From: Solidesulfovibrio alcoholivorans DSM 5433
GTDB lineage: Bacteria; Desulfobacterota; Desulfovibrionia; Desulfovibrionales; Desulfovibrionaceae
Direction of reading: 5' to 3'
NCBI RefSeq assembly: GCF_000702665.1
Contig: NZ_JNJA01000001.1
Coordinates: 558,001-622,000, forward strand
DNA: 64,000 nucleotides
Shown here: in pieces, positions 1 to 9,601 of the stretch
Layout: every line of letters starts with the position of its first letter
How positions within the stretch are numbered: position 1 is the stretch's first letter
Position numbers and translations under genes: made by a program
The notes under the pieces: generated by a model
Told to the model about the DNA's origin: nothing
The model's input: the letters and a program-made list of their open reading frames with translations, nothing else
Databases searched by the model: none

Positions 1-1
1 T

Positions 2-868
2 GCCGCGGCCTTGGCCCAGGCCCGGGACCTCCTGTTCGTCTCGGCCGGGGTGTCGGTCGGGTCCCTGTGCCTGGCCGTGCTGCTCGTGGTGTTTCTCGGA
101 CGGGGGAGGATCGGGCGGCGGCTCGAAGTCCTGGCCGGGTTCGCCGGGTCGTTGTCCGAGGACAGGGTCTGCCGCCTTCCGCCCCGGTTCGGCAATGACG
201 AAATCGGCCTTCTGGGCCAGCGGCTCGCGGACATGTCGCGCACGCTGCACGACAAGAACGAACACTTGGCCGCGGCCATGGACAGTCTCGCCCGGGAACG
301 CGACCACCTCTCCACGGTGGTCGGCGAACTGCGCGAAGCCCACGACGCCCTGGAGCGCCAGGCCAGCCAGGATTTCCTTACCGGCCTTGGCAACCGCAGG
401 CGCTTCAACGAGAAAATGCTCGCCGAGCTGAGCCGGTTCGACCGCTACGGCACCCCGTTATCCCTGGTGCTGTTCGACATCGACGATTTCAAGAAGATCA
501 ACGACTCCTGCGGCCACCAGGTCGGCGATGAGGTGCTGCGCCGGCTCGGGGGGCTGACCCTGGCCATGGTGCGGTCCCTGGACGAGGCGTACCGGGTGGG
601 CGGGGAGGAGTTCGCCGTGGTCCTGCCCCACACCGACACCGAGCAGGCCATGGCCCTGGCCGAGCGGTTGCGGGAGCACGTGGCGGCCCTGGCCGTTGCG
701 CTGCCGGACGGCGGGGAAGTGCGCTTCACCATCAGCCTCGGCGTGGCCCAGGCCTGCCCCGGCGCAAGGGAGATCAAGGATCTCTACGCCACGGCCGACG
801 ACGCCCTCTATGCCGCCAAGCGCGGCGGCAAGAACAGGACCGCCTGCGCCGTGGTCCACACCAGCTGA
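2..868 (+). CDS. Diguanylate cyclase, HAMP-GGDEF (5' end cut by window)
   Basis: This is the C-terminal part of a membrane-bound enzyme that makes the second messenger c-di-GMP from two GTP. The reading frame is open from base 2, and the first available start (TTG at 11) is internal, so the sensory N-terminus lies outside the window. A transmembrane helix (about residues 8-30) leads into a HAMP-like linker and a coiled-coil stretch. The GGDEF domain follows, beginning DFLTGLGNRRRF near residue 120. The active-site motif GGEEF is intact. RSLD sits five residues before it, matching the inhibitory I-site RxxD, so product inhibition is expected. The input signal cannot be judged. Confidence 0.93.
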   Translation, partial: AAALAQARDLLFVSAGVSVGSLCLAVLLVVFLGRGRIGRRLEVLAGFAGSLSEDRVCRLPPRFGNDEIGLLGQRLADMSRTLHDKNEHLAAAMDSLARERDHLSTVVGELREAHDALERQASQDFLTGLGNRRRFNEKMLAELSRFDRYGTPLSLVLFDIDDFKKINDSCGHQVGDEVLRRLGGLTLAMVRSLDEAYRVGGEEFAVVLPHTDTEQAMALAERLREHVAALAVALPDGGEVRFTISLGVAQACPGAREIKDLYATADDALYAAKRGGKNRTACAVVHTS

Positions 869-909
869 GGCTGGACAATGCCGGCCGCCTCCATTACCCA
901 GTGCGGGCC

Positions 910-2568
910 ATGTCCGATGCCCTGACGCCTCCCACCCCCGCGCCGGCCGCGACGCCGCCCGCTGCGCCGGGCTATTCCGCCCGCCTGGACTGGGCCCTTG
1001 TCGCCATCCTCGCCATGGCGGCGTTTCTGCTGTTCTACAACCTGGGCCAGCGGCCTTTCTGGCAGGACGAGGCCGAGACCGCCTGCCTGGCCAAGAACGT
1101 GCTCAAAACCGGGCTGCCCTACGCCTTCGACGGGGTCAACGTCGTCTCCCAGGAAGAGGAACGCGAGTTCGACAAGACCGGCGGCTACCTCTGGCGCTGG
1201 TCGCCCTGGATTCAAATTTACATGCAGGCCGCCGGTTTCGCCGTGGGGGGGCTGGACACCGCCGCCGGGCGCGTCCCCTTCGCCCTGGCCGCGCTCCTCG
1301 CCGTATTCTGGACCTACCGGTTGGTGCGCCGCCATTTCGGCGACCGCAACTGGGCCCTTCTGGCCGCGACCCTGCTCACGCTGTGCGTGCCCTACCTGCT
1401 CATCGGCCGGCAGGCCCGCTACTATGCCCCGGGCACGCTGTTCGTGCTGTGGACCCTGGACGCGTTTTTAAGCGACTGGCAGCGCCGCTGGCCGGCCTGG
1501 TGGGCCATGTTCGGCTCCATGGTGCTGCTTTTTCACACCAACTACCTGCTCTTTTTGAGTTTCGCGCCGACGGCCCTGGTCGCCGCCGCCTTGGTTTTCC
1601 CGGAGCGCATGGCGGTCAAGCGCCTGTCTCTGCTGACGCTCGCCACCGTGGTCGTGGCCGTGATCCCGGGCGTCCTGCTCTACCGCATCGGCCGGCAAAG
1701 CGGCATGTTCGACATCCTGCTCGTGCCGGAAAACCTGATGCTCTATTTCGCGGACCTGTGCATGTTCTGCATTCCCCTGCCCGTGTCCGCGGCGCTCGTG
1801 TGGCGCTGGCGGGGTTTTTTCACGAAGCTCAGGCGTCCCGACGACCCGGGTGAGCGCTTCGTGCTCTTTGCCGCGGTGCTGATCGTCCTGAGCCTGCTCT
1901 TTCTCGGCATCGTGCCCCAGCGTTTTTTCCGCTACATCGCGCACCTGCTGCCCCTGTGCGCCATCCTGCTCGCCTGGTGCGTGCGCCGGCTGTGGGGCTT
2001 TTCCCGACCGGCGTCGGCCATGCTCTTTTTCCTTCTGGCCTTCACCAACTGGCTGGCCGTCTACCCCATGGAGCGCTTGAAGATCGTCAACAGGCCGTGG
2101 CAGAACGACTTCCGCATGCTCACCTCGCTCAATTTCCCCATCAAGCTCTTCGTCACCGAGCTTGTCTGCGGCTATCCCGACGTCAACGCGGCCATCGTGG
2201 AATTCTTCAAGAACCACGCCAAGCCCGGCCAGACCGTGCTCGCCGAATACGGCGAACTGCCGCTGCTGTTCTACGTTGACGGTCTGCGCATTCTCGGCGG
2301 CCTGCAAGGACCGGTGCCCGAGGGCACGGTCCCGGACTGGGTGCTGCGGCGTCGGGTTGTGCGCGTCAACCGCGACCGGTTCCTCTTCGGCGCACGGGAG
2401 TTCACCGACGCCATGGACCTTTCCCGCGACTACGAGCGTGTGCCCCTGCCCTTTGCCGACGAAACCTTCGGCAACCGCACCGACGACCCCAACCACCACT
2501 ATTTCATGCCCGTGGAGGAGCCGCAAAAGGAGCTGGAAGTCTGGCGGCGCAAGGAGGTCCGGCCATGA
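910..2568 (+). CDS. GT-C family membrane glycosyltransferase (GT39/GT83-like)
   Basis: A multi-pass inner-membrane protein of 552 residues with about ten hydrophobic helices and a soluble C-terminal part. After the first helix, the motif WQDEAETA carries the Asp-Glu pair that GT-C enzymes use in their first extracytoplasmic loop. Such enzymes transfer a sugar from a polyprenyl-phosphate carrier to a lipid, glycan or protein on the outer face of the membrane. ATG at 910 is preferred to the in-frame GTG at 901, although neither has a clear ribosome site. The stop overlaps the next start by four bases (ATGA), so it is the first gene of a tightly coupled group. The acceptor is unknown. Confidence 0.8.
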   Translation: MSDALTPPTPAPAATPPAAPGYSARLDWALVAILAMAAFLLFYNLGQRPFWQDEAETACLAKNVLKTGLPYAFDGVNVVSQEEEREFDKTGGYLWRWSPWIQIYMQAAGFAVGGLDTAAGRVPFALAALLAVFWTYRLVRRHFGDRNWALLAATLLTLCVPYLLIGRQARYYAPGTLFVLWTLDAFLSDWQRRWPAWWAMFGSMVLLFHTNYLLFLSFAPTALVAAALVFPERMAVKRLSLLTLATVVVAVIPGVLLYRIGRQSGMFDILLVPENLMLYFADLCMFCIPLPVSAALVWRWRGFFTKLRRPDDPGERFVLFAAVLIVLSLLFLGIVPQRFFRYIAHLLPLCAILLAWCVRRLWGFSRPASAMLFFLLAFTNWLAVYPMERLKIVNRPWQNDFRMLTSLNFPIKLFVTELVCGYPDVNAAIVEFFKNHAKPGQTVLAEYGELPLLFYVDGLRILGGLQGPVPEGTVPDWVLRRRVVRVNRDRFLFGAREFTDAMDLSRDYERVPLPFADETFGNRTDDPNHHYFMPVEEPQKELEVWRRKEVRP

Positions 2569-3005
2569 AGCGGCTGCTCTCCCGGGAAAACGTCGTCCGC
2601 GCCCTGCTTCTCGTGGCCCTTGGCGGCACCCTCTGGAAAGGCTTCCTGAAGACGCCCGAAGGGGCGACATGGCTGCGGCCGCAGTCCTTCTACAACGGCC
2701 TCGTCAACGACGGCGAGAACACGGCCATCATGAAGGAACGCCACCGCGACGTGCTGGAAGCCACGGACAAGGCCGTGCGCGTGCGCCTGGAGGAGCTGCG
2801 CTCGGGCGTGTACAAGCCCGCGCCCGGCTCCATCGTGTCCGAGCAGTCGCTTACGCGCGCCGTGCGCAAGGACCAGGCCACGCGCGAACGCGCCGTGGAC
2901 GACGAGGTCAGGGCCTTGGAAAAACTCGAGCGGGCCAGGCGTCTGGAAGCGGCCGGCTGGCGCATGGGCCTCGGCTGCGCGCCCGCCGGGGAGGCGAAGC
3001 CGTGA
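2565..3005 (+). CDS. Hypothetical single-pass membrane protein
   Basis: A 146-residue protein with one N-terminal hydrophobic segment (about residues 10-25) followed by a charged, helix-rich tail. The tail is probably periplasmic and has coiled-coil character near residues 50-130 (KERHRDVLEATDKAVRVR). No known family is recognised. It overlaps the glycosyltransferase gene upstream by an ATGA junction and the next gene by a GTGA junction, so the three are almost certainly co-translated. A subunit or scaffold role next to the GT-C enzyme is plausible but is inference from position only. Confidence 0.75.
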   Translation: MKRLLSRENVVRALLLVALGGTLWKGFLKTPEGATWLRPQSFYNGLVNDGENTAIMKERHRDVLEATDKAVRVRLEELRSGVYKPAPGSIVSEQSLTRAVRKDQATRERAVDDEVRALEKLERARRLEAAGWRMGLGCAPAGEAKP

Positions 3006-3529
3006 ACCGTGCGGGAAAATGGCTGCGCCGCGCCCTGTTCGCGGGCCTTGGCGCGCTGGTTGTGGCCGTCGGGCTGCTCGTCTGGTTCGGGGCTTGGCAT
3101 TATCCGGCCCTCGGCCTGGCCGGCATCCCCAAGGAGGGCTACCGCCAGGCCATGGACATCGCCGTGCGCGGCATGACCGGAAGTGACGGCCTGACGTTTG
3201 AAGACTGGGATTTCATGAAGTTCCGCCAGGTGGAGCGGGGCGGCGAAGCCTATGCCTGGGGCGCGGCGCGCTGCCGGGCGGCCGACGGGGCAACCGCCTT
3301 CTACTGGGTCTACCTGGAGTGGAGCAAAAAGCGCGGCCAGTGGCTGCGCAACTACAGCCTGGAACTGGCCACCCCGGACGACGAGATCTATTTCACCCGC
3401 ACCTTCCCCGGCCAGTTCGCCCGCGCCCGGCTGGCGCTTGGCAAGATCCTCGGCCAGCTCGCCTCGCGCATCCGCGAGGCCCGGGCCTGGTCCGAAAAAC
3501 CCCCAGGCTTGCAAACCCCGGGCCTTTGA
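3002..3529 (+). CDS. Hypothetical membrane-anchored protein
   Basis: A 175-residue protein read from GTG at 3002, which overlaps the preceding stop. It has a basic start (MNRAGKWLRR), one transmembrane helix (about 12-33), and a soluble domain with a Trp/Tyr-rich centre and no motif I recognise. The longer open frame to the left is only the shadow of upstream genes. It ends the three-gene unit. A gap of 127 bases separates it from the next start. Confidence 0.72.
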   Translation: MNRAGKWLRRALFAGLGALVVAVGLLVWFGAWHYPALGLAGIPKEGYRQAMDIAVRGMTGSDGLTFEDWDFMKFRQVERGGEAYAWGAARCRAADGATAFYWVYLEWSKKRGQWLRNYSLELATPDDEIYFTRTFPGQFARARLALGKILGQLASRIREARAWSEKPPGLQTPGL

Positions 3530-3656
3530 CGTATTGGCCATTTTTCCGGCCATGTGCCGGCAGCCGGCGGGGGACCGAACGCCGCCGGCGCGGCGTGTCG
3601 CCTGACCCCATCCGAGCCGCCGCCTTTCCAAACCACGCGAGGAAATAACGAACGCC

Positions 3657-4934
3657 ATGAGACTGCGCCAGCGCTGCGAGCACTTCAATAGCCTGCATTC
3701 GAGCATTTCCGCCCAGGGCATCAACCCCTATTTCCGGCCCATCGCCAAGACCTGGGGCACCGAGGTCGAGGTGGAAGGCCGCCGGCTCATCATGATCGGC
3801 TCCAACGACTACCTGGGCCTGTCCCACGACCCCCGGGTCATGGACGCCTCGGCCCGGGCCGTCTACGACTGGGGCACCGGCCCCGGCGGTTCGCGTTTTT
3901 TAAGCGGCAACATGGTGCTGCACCATCTGTTGGAAGAGCGGCTGGCGGCCTTCGTCGGCAAGAAGCAGGCCGTGGTCCACGTCACGGGGTTCAGCACCAA
4001 CATGGGCGCGCTCGGCGTGCTGGTCACCCCGACCGACACCGTGATCTGCGACCGCGAGAACCACGCCAGCATCTTTGAAGGCATCAAGAACACCCGGGCC
4101 CGACTCGTCACCTTCGCTCACAACGACGCCGCCCAGGCGCGCAAACGCGTGGAGGACGCCAAGGCCGCCCGCCCGGACGGCGACGTGTTCCTCGTCACCG
4201 AGGGCGTGTTCAGCATGTCCGGCGAACTGGCCGTGCTCGACGAGCTGGCCGCCATCAAGGACAGCCATCCCGAAGTCGTCTTCTACCTCGACGACGCCCA
4301 TGGCCTGGGCGTGTTCGGCCGGGGCGGGCGCGGCGCGGCGGACCATTTCCGCATCACGGACAAGGTCGACTTCATCATGGGCACGTTCAGCAAATCCATG
4401 GCCTCCATCGGCGGCTTCATCGCCTCCGACGACGAGGACATGCTGCGCTACCTGCGCTACCAGTCGCGCACGCAGATTTTCTCCGCCGCCCTGCCGGCCG
4501 CCAACACCGTGGCCGTGCTCACCTGCCTGGATATCCTCGAGCGCGAGCCCGAGCGGGTGGACCGCCTCCATGAAGTCACCGTGCGCATGCGCCAGGCCTA
4601 CAAGGACATCGGCCTGCGCATTGGCGGCTCGGCCTCGCCCATCATCCCCATCATCATCGGCTCCGACGAGAAGGCTTTCCAGTTCTCCCGGGCCCTGTTC
4701 GAGGCGGGCATCTTCGCCCTGCCGGCGGTGTACCCGGCCGTGCCGCGCGGGCAGGCCCTGATCCGCACGGCCTACATGAGCACCCATGAGGATCGCCAGC
4801 TCGACGTCGTCCTGTCCGTTCTCGACCGTCTGGCCAGGGAATTCCACGTGCGCGAATGCGATCTGGCCGAGGATCCGGACGCGGTCTGCGCCGCTGAAGA
4901 CGCCGAGGGGCGCTCCAGGCTCTCGTACTTGTAA
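3657..4934 (+). CDS. Serine palmitoyltransferase-like alpha-oxoamine synthase (PLP)
   Basis: A 425-residue PLP enzyme of the alpha-oxoamine synthase family (AONS, KBL, ALAS, SPT), which condenses an amino acid with an acyl-CoA or acyl-ACP and releases CO2. Visible landmarks are GSNDYLGL near residue 43, GTGPGGSRFLSG, CDRENHASIFEG, the cofactor-binding YLDDAHGLG, and GTFSKSMASIGGF, whose lysine would form the Schiff base. The GTFSKS.ASIGGF form and ALIRTAYMSTH near the C-terminus resemble serine palmitoyltransferases more than BioF. No biotin gene is nearby, whereas a bCerS-like acyltransferase and an exporter follow. The first step of sphingoid-base synthesis is the favoured reading; a related ketoamine product is possible. 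Confidence 0.82.
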   Translation: MRLRQRCEHFNSLHSSISAQGINPYFRPIAKTWGTEVEVEGRRLIMIGSNDYLGLSHDPRVMDASARAVYDWGTGPGGSRFLSGNMVLHHLLEERLAAFVGKKQAVVHVTGFSTNMGALGVLVTPTDTVICDRENHASIFEGIKNTRARLVTFAHNDAAQARKRVEDAKAARPDGDVFLVTEGVFSMSGELAVLDELAAIKDSHPEVVFYLDDAHGLGVFGRGGRGAADHFRITDKVDFIMGTFSKSMASIGGFIASDDEDMLRYLRYQSRTQIFSAALPAANTVAVLTCLDILEREPERVDRLHEVTVRMRQAYKDIGLRIGGSASPIIPIIIGSDEKAFQFSRALFEAGIFALPAVYPAVPRGQALIRTAYMSTHEDRQLDVVLSVLDRLAREFHVRECDLAEDPDAVCAAEDAEGRSRLSYL

Positions 4935-4995
4935 AGCGCCCACGCCTCCGGTATAGGCGCGGGAACGCCGGGAAGGCGCTCCCCGAAGCTCTATT

Positions 4996-6249
4996 ATGGC
5001 CATAGGAAAACGGAAACAGATCACCGTCGCGGAACTCGATCGCATCAGGCGTCGCGGTTCCGGGCCGATGCGGTATTACGACCTCGTGCGCGTCAGCGTG
5101 CGCGAGGTCGTGCGCAAGCGTCGGCGCTACATCGGCGTCCTGGCCTCCATTGCCCTGGGCATGGCGGGATTCATCGTCATCATCACCATGGGCAACGACC
5201 TCAAGAAAAATTTCAACAACGACCTCGATTTGCTCGGCGGCGCGACCATCATCAACGTGATGTTCGAGCAGCAGCCGCTGGAACGCCAGGAGTGGTTTCG
5301 CGACAGCACCCTCGAGGCCCTGACGCGCATTCCGGGCGTGACGGACATCACCAAGGTCGCGCTCAAGACCAGCGCGCTCACCACCTGGCAGGACCGGCTC
5401 TTCGGCTTCAACCTCGTGGGCTGCGAAGCCAACTATTGGCACGTGTTCTCGTTCAACGCCGCGGCCGGCAGGCTTTTCGACGAACGCGACGTGGAGGAGG
5501 GCGCGCGGGTGTGCGTGGTCGGTACGGACCTCGCCCGCCAGATGTTCGGCGGCGACCAGCAGGCGCTCGGCAAGGTGCTCTCCATCGACGACAACCTCTA
5601 TACCGTTGTCGGCGTCCTCGGCGGCGTGCGCGCCGGTGACCGCGCCCAGTTTGTCTTCCTGCCCATCACCACGGCCCGGGCCCGCGTGGTCAACATTTCC
5701 ATGCCCTACAGCGCCTACGTGCGCTGCGCCACCTGGGACGACGTGGGCCCGGTGGCCAGGGCCATTCCGGGCGTGGTCAAGGCCAACCAGATCGACCGGG
5801 GGCTGCGCGTCAACGTGGCCTGGGAACCGCTCAAGCAGGTGCAGCGCATCTTCTGGTGGGTGGAGCTTTTCATCTACTGCTCCATCGTCGCCACCATGAT
5901 TCTCGGCGGTTTCGGCATCTGGAACATCATGATGGCCACGGTTACGAGCCGCACGCGGGAAATCGGCCTCAAGAAGGCCATGGGCGCGCTCGACACCGAC
6001 ATCCTCTACCAGTTCCTGTTCGAGGCGCTGTGCGTCACCATGTCCTCGTCGGTCTTCGGCGTGATCCTCGGGCGCATCGGCATCGAATACATGAGCCGCA
6101 TGCTCGGCTCCCGGCCGCCCGAGGGGCTGTTCTTTTTCTGCCTGCTTATGGGCATTGTGTTCGCGGCGGTGCTCGGCATCGGCGCGGGCCTGTATCCCTC
6201 CATCCGGGCCAGCCGGATGCAGGTGGTGGATGCGATGCGCTATGAGTAA
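4996..6249 (+). CDS. ABC transporter permease, MacB/FtsX type
   Basis: A 417-residue inner-membrane protein with MacB-family layout: a basic cytoplasmic start, one helix at about residues 50-72, a large periplasmic domain, then three C-terminal helices. The final block contains the conserved SRTREIGLKKAMGA segment and the ending YPSIRASRMQVVDAMRYE. MacB-type transporters act as mechanotransmitters: they do not pass substrate through the membrane but drive export from the periplasm through an outer-membrane channel. The stop overlaps the ATPase start by eight bases. ATPase, outer-membrane factor and adaptor genes follow directly, giving a full tripartite machine. Confidence 0.9.
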   Translation: MAIGKRKQITVAELDRIRRRGSGPMRYYDLVRVSVREVVRKRRRYIGVLASIALGMAGFIVIITMGNDLKKNFNNDLDLLGGATIINVMFEQQPLERQEWFRDSTLEALTRIPGVTDITKVALKTSALTTWQDRLFGFNLVGCEANYWHVFSFNAAAGRLFDERDVEEGARVCVVGTDLARQMFGGDQQALGKVLSIDDNLYTVVGVLGGVRAGDRAQFVFLPITTARARVVNISMPYSAYVRCATWDDVGPVARAIPGVVKANQIDRGLRVNVAWEPLKQVQRIFWWVELFIYCSIVATMILGGFGIWNIMMATVTSRTREIGLKKAMGALDTDILYQFLFEALCVTMSSSVFGVILGRIGIEYMSRMLGSRPPEGLFFFCLLMGIVFAAVLGIGAGLYPSIRASRMQVVDAMRYE

Positions 6250-6946
6250 CCAGACTGCCGCGTTCGACGACAACGAGCTTGTCATCGACATCAACGGGTT
6301 GACCAAGACCTACAACTCCGGGCTCGAACCGATCCGCGTGCTCAAGGACGTCAACCTGCACGTGCGCCGGGGCGAGATGGTGGCGGTCATGGGCCCGTCT
6401 GGATCGGGCAAGTCCACGCTCCTTTTCATCCTGGGGCTGTTTCAGCCGCCCTCCACCGGCGGCTACAAGGTGGCGGGCGTGGACGTGCTATCCTTAAGCC
6501 GCGACCAGCAGGCAATCTTTCGCCGGGAGATGCTCGGCTTCGTGTTCCAGACGTGCGACCTGCTCGAAAACTCCACGGTGTACGAAAACCTGGAGCTGCC
6601 GCTGATCTACGCCGGGGTGCGCCGCCGGGATCGGCCCGAACGCATCAAGGAGGCGCTCAGCATGGTCAACCTGGACCACCGCATCCACCAGCCCTCCAAC
6701 CGCCTGTCGGGCGGCGAGCGGCAACGGGTGTCCATCGCCAGGGCGCTGGTCAACGAGCCGGAATTTATTTTGGCGGATGAGCCCACCGGGCAGCTTGACC
6801 GGGAAAACAGCCTGCGTGTATTGGAGTACTTCACGAAGATAACGGAAGAAGCGCGCACGGCCATGGTCGTGGTCACCCACGACGGCATGACGGCCGAGCA
6901 TTGCACGAGAAAATGCGTCCTGACGGATGGCTATCTGAACGGTTAA
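6242..6946 (+). CDS. ABC transporter ATP-binding protein (MacB/LolD type)
   Basis: A 234-residue nucleotide-binding subunit. It has the Walker A motif GPSGSGKST, a Q-loop at VFQTCDLL, the signature LSGGERQR, Walker B FILADEPTG and the switch histidine in VVTHD. The start at 6242 overlaps the permease stop; the longer open frame upstream is a shadow of the permease. The subfamily is that of LolD/MacB ATPases, which pair with FtsX-like permeases. The separate permease and ATPase genes differ from E. coli MacB, where the two are fused. Confidence 0.93.
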   Translation: MSNQTAAFDDNELVIDINGLTKTYNSGLEPIRVLKDVNLHVRRGEMVAVMGPSGSGKSTLLFILGLFQPPSTGGYKVAGVDVLSLSRDQQAIFRREMLGFVFQTCDLLENSTVYENLELPLIYAGVRRRDRPERIKEALSMVNLDHRIHQPSNRLSGGERQRVSIARALVNEPEFILADEPTGQLDRENSLRVLEYFTKITEEARTAMVVVTHDGMTAEHCTRKCVLTDGYLNG

Positions 6947-6966
6947 CGCTCGACGGGGAGGAGCGC

Positions 6967-8640
6967 ATGGCCAGGCATTTGACCAGCGGATTGGGGGAGA
7001 CGGCCGGGGGAGGCGTCGCCGCCCGAACTGCGACCGGGAAGGCGGCCCGCCTGTCGCAGGCGGCGGTGTTTTTTCTGGTACTGGCGCTGTCGGCCGGCCT
7101 TGCCACGGCGGGTCCGGCGGACCGTTACACCAAGGACAAGGTGAAAGCACCGGCCGGGACCGCGTCGGCGCCCGCCGCGTCGGCGCCTGCGCCCGTACCT
7201 GCGGCCAAGGCCGCCGATGACGACCCGGCCCCGAGCTTTGCCAAGGCCTCGTCCAAGTTGGCCCTGGGCGCGACCACGGTGCGTTCGCCCGCCGACTTCC
7301 AGGAGTGCGTGCGCGTGGCCCTGGCCCAGTCGCCGCTTCTGACCAAAAGTTCCATCGAAATCGAATCCAAGCGCCTGGATGTGGGGGATGCCTATTCCCA
7401 GTACATCCCCACCGTCGTCCTCAGCACCACATTTTATCTGCGTCTGCCCGAGTACAAGAACACCGTGGCCTCCAGCGCCTACCAGTCCGTGTTCAACAAC
7501 GCCTCCTCGGACGCGACCCAGAACCTGTCCAATTCCATCAGTGCGGCCAATGCCGTTTACGCGGGCAACTCCAACAACCGCAACCGCAAGACCTATGACC
7601 TGAATTTCACCACCGGGGCCTGGAACCCGCTGCTGACCGCCTTCGAGGTGCAGGCGAAAAAAGAACTCGTCAACATCGCCGTGCTTTCCCACCTCAAAGT
7701 CATCGACCAGGGCCTGCTGCGCCTGGGCACCACCTTTCTCCAGCTCGGCATGACCGAATCCATGATGAACCTCGCCAAGGAGAAAGAAGACCTCGCCGCC
7801 AAGAACCTGGAATACGCCAAGACCAAGACCGGGCTCGGCCAGGGCGCCCAGCTCGACGTACGCATCGCTGAAACGCGGGTGACCCTGGCCAAGGCCGAGG
7901 CCGAAAAGATGCGCACTACCAAGTCCGTGCTGCTCGACGAGCTCAAGTTCATCATGGGCGTTCCCTTTGTCCAAAAGGTCACCGTGGACCTGAACCACGC
8001 CTCGCAGCAGGTGCTCGAGGATTTCAACCCGGCCAACGTGAGCGATGAATCCCTGCGCAAGCACTCCTTCAAGCTGCGCATCCACGAATACGAAAAGTCG
8101 CTGCAGCGCAAGAACATCGCCCTGTCCTACATCCACTTCCTCCCGACGTTCTCCTTCGGCTTCACCTCGGTGTCCACGCTCAACGACTCGTCCTACAAGG
8201 ACGATACGACCTCGTTGCCCTTCATGTATCCGAACGTGACGTTTAATTTCCCGTTTGACTGGTGGACGAAGGGCCGCGACGTGAGCCGGCAATACAAGAA
8301 GATGGCCCAGCTCAACGTCGAGGGGCGTAATATCGAGTTCTCCGTCATGAGCGAGTTCCAGCAGGCCCTGGCCAAGCTGCGGTCGGCCAATTCCGACGTC
8401 AAGCTGGCCGAATCCTCGGCGGAACTGCAAAAGCTCACCACCCAGCAGGCCCAGTTCCGCTACGACTCCGGCCAGGCCGAGTACGACGCCATCGTCAAGG
8501 CCATGGCCGACTACCTCGACAGCCGCCAGAGCCTGCTGCTCAAGCTGTACGACCGGGACGTCGCCATGCTGAGCGTGCGCAGCATCTCCGGCGACTTCCA
8601 GGACCGCTACATCAACGCCAGTGTCATGGAGAACAACTAG
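6967..8640 (+). CDS. TolC-like outer-membrane efflux protein
   Basis: A 557-residue protein of the outer-membrane factor family. A start at 6967 with the ribosome site GGGGAGGAG gives an N-terminal signal segment (hydrophobic core AAVFFLVLALSAGLATA). An Ala/Pro-rich linker follows, then alternating beta-strand and long alpha-helical coiled-coil regions typical of TolC, for example LAKEKEDLAAKNLEYAKTKT and FQQALAKLRSANSDVKLAES. Trimers form a channel through the outer membrane. The adaptor gene begins on the base after this stop, so the two should be co-translated as exit duct and periplasmic adaptor for the MacB-type ABC pair just upstream. Confidence 0.88.
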   Translation: MARHLTSGLGETAGGGVAARTATGKAARLSQAAVFFLVLALSAGLATAGPADRYTKDKVKAPAGTASAPAASAPAPVPAAKAADDDPAPSFAKASSKLALGATTVRSPADFQECVRVALAQSPLLTKSSIEIESKRLDVGDAYSQYIPTVVLSTTFYLRLPEYKNTVASSAYQSVFNNASSDATQNLSNSISAANAVYAGNSNNRNRKTYDLNFTTGAWNPLLTAFEVQAKKELVNIAVLSHLKVIDQGLLRLGTTFLQLGMTESMMNLAKEKEDLAAKNLEYAKTKTGLGQGAQLDVRIAETRVTLAKAEAEKMRTTKSVLLDELKFIMGVPFVQKVTVDLNHASQQVLEDFNPANVSDESLRKHSFKLRIHEYEKSLQRKNIALSYIHFLPTFSFGFTSVSTLNDSSYKDDTTSLPFMYPNVTFNFPFDWWTKGRDVSRQYKKMAQLNVEGRNIEFSVMSEFQQALAKLRSANSDVKLAESSAELQKLTTQQAQFRYDSGQAEYDAIVKAMADYLDSRQSLLLKLYDRDVAMLSVRSISGDFQDRYINASVMENN

Positions 8641-9588
8641 ATGCGGTTTTTCGCCTCGCTTGCGGCCGCCGGTTGCCTCGTCGCGGCCGCCGCGTTCCCG
8701 TGCGCGGCCCAGGACAAGCCCGCCGCGCCTGCCGCAGGACAGCCGGAAGCGGCCTCTTTCCGGCCCGCGGAAATCAATTTCTCGGGCAAGCTCTACAGTC
8801 CGGTCAAATTGTCGGTCTTCTTGCCGTATAACGCCAAGATCACCGCGCTTTCCGGGCATATCGGCCAGAAGGTCAAGAAAAACGAGGTGCTCGCCACCTA
8901 CGAGATTCCCCTTGAAACGCGCATGGACGAGAAGACCAAACTCTCGCCGGCCAACATCAAGGAGCTCGAGCACAAGCTCGCCGAAGCGGACAAGGAGATC
9001 GACCGCCTTACCGCCAAGTCCAAGGAACTTGCGGCCATGAGCCAGCGCAACATGGCCTCCCAGCAGTCCATTGCCATGAACGCCAAGGAAATCGAGGTGT
9101 TCCGCAAGGACAAAATCTCGATTACCGAACAGCTCGCCTTGACCAGGGAGATCCTGAACGATCGCGTGGAGTTGGCCGAAGACCATTTCGGCAAGGGCGC
9201 GGGCATTGGCAAGGTGCCCAAGGAAGGCATCATCAAGGCGCCCATCGACGGCTTCGTCATGTGGATGAACCCGGAACTGCGAAGCGGCGTCAAGCTGGCC
9301 AAGGAAGCGGAGCTGTTCCAGGTCGGCACCCTGGACCCGATGATCATCCGCGCGCAGGTCCACGAAATCGAAGCGCAAAAGCTCAAGGAAAACATGGCGG
9401 CCACGGTCACCTTCGACTCCATTCCCGGCAAGAAATACGCCGCTTCGGTGTCGCGTATCCCCTGGGCGCCCATCCCCGCCACGTTGCAGCAGCCCTCGTA
9501 TTACGATGTGGAGTTGACCATCCCCAATCCGGGTCTCGAACTCAAGGAAGGCCTCAAGGGGCAGATCATCATCCAGCCCGGGAAATGA
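8641..9588 (+). CDS. HlyD/MacA-type periplasmic adaptor protein
   Basis: A 315-residue membrane-fusion protein with a signal peptide (AAAGCLVAAAAFPCAAQ) that could place it in the periplasm. It shows the usual order: beta/lipoyl half-motif (SGHIGQKVKKNEVLATY), alpha-helical hairpin (about residues 95-180, KELEHKLAEADKEIDRL), the second lipoyl half (GIIKAPIDGFVMWMNPELRSGV), and a beta-barrel ending GLKGQIIIQPGK. Adaptors join the inner-membrane ABC transporter to the TolC-like channel. The start codon abuts the previous stop, and the acyltransferase gene starts 14 bases downstream. Confidence 0.9.
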   Translation: MRFFASLAAAGCLVAAAAFPCAAQDKPAAPAAGQPEAASFRPAEINFSGKLYSPVKLSVFLPYNAKITALSGHIGQKVKKNEVLATYEIPLETRMDEKTKLSPANIKELEHKLAEADKEIDRLTAKSKELAAMSQRNMASQQSIAMNAKEIEVFRKDKISITEQLALTREILNDRVELAEDHFGKGAGIGKVPKEGIIKAPIDGFVMWMNPELRSGVKLAKEAELFQVGTLDPMIIRAQVHEIEAQKLKENMAATVTFDSIPGKKYAASVSRIPWAPIPATLQQPSYYDVELTIPNPGLELKEGLKGQIIIQPGK

Positions 9589-9601
9589 TCGGACCCTTAT
9601 C

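Noticed and set aside
3657..4934. Biotin-synthesis gene bioF
   Set aside because: No other bio gene is near, and the GTFSKS.ASIGGF and RTAYMSTH segments with a bCerS-like neighbour favour a serine palmitoyltransferase-type enzyme.
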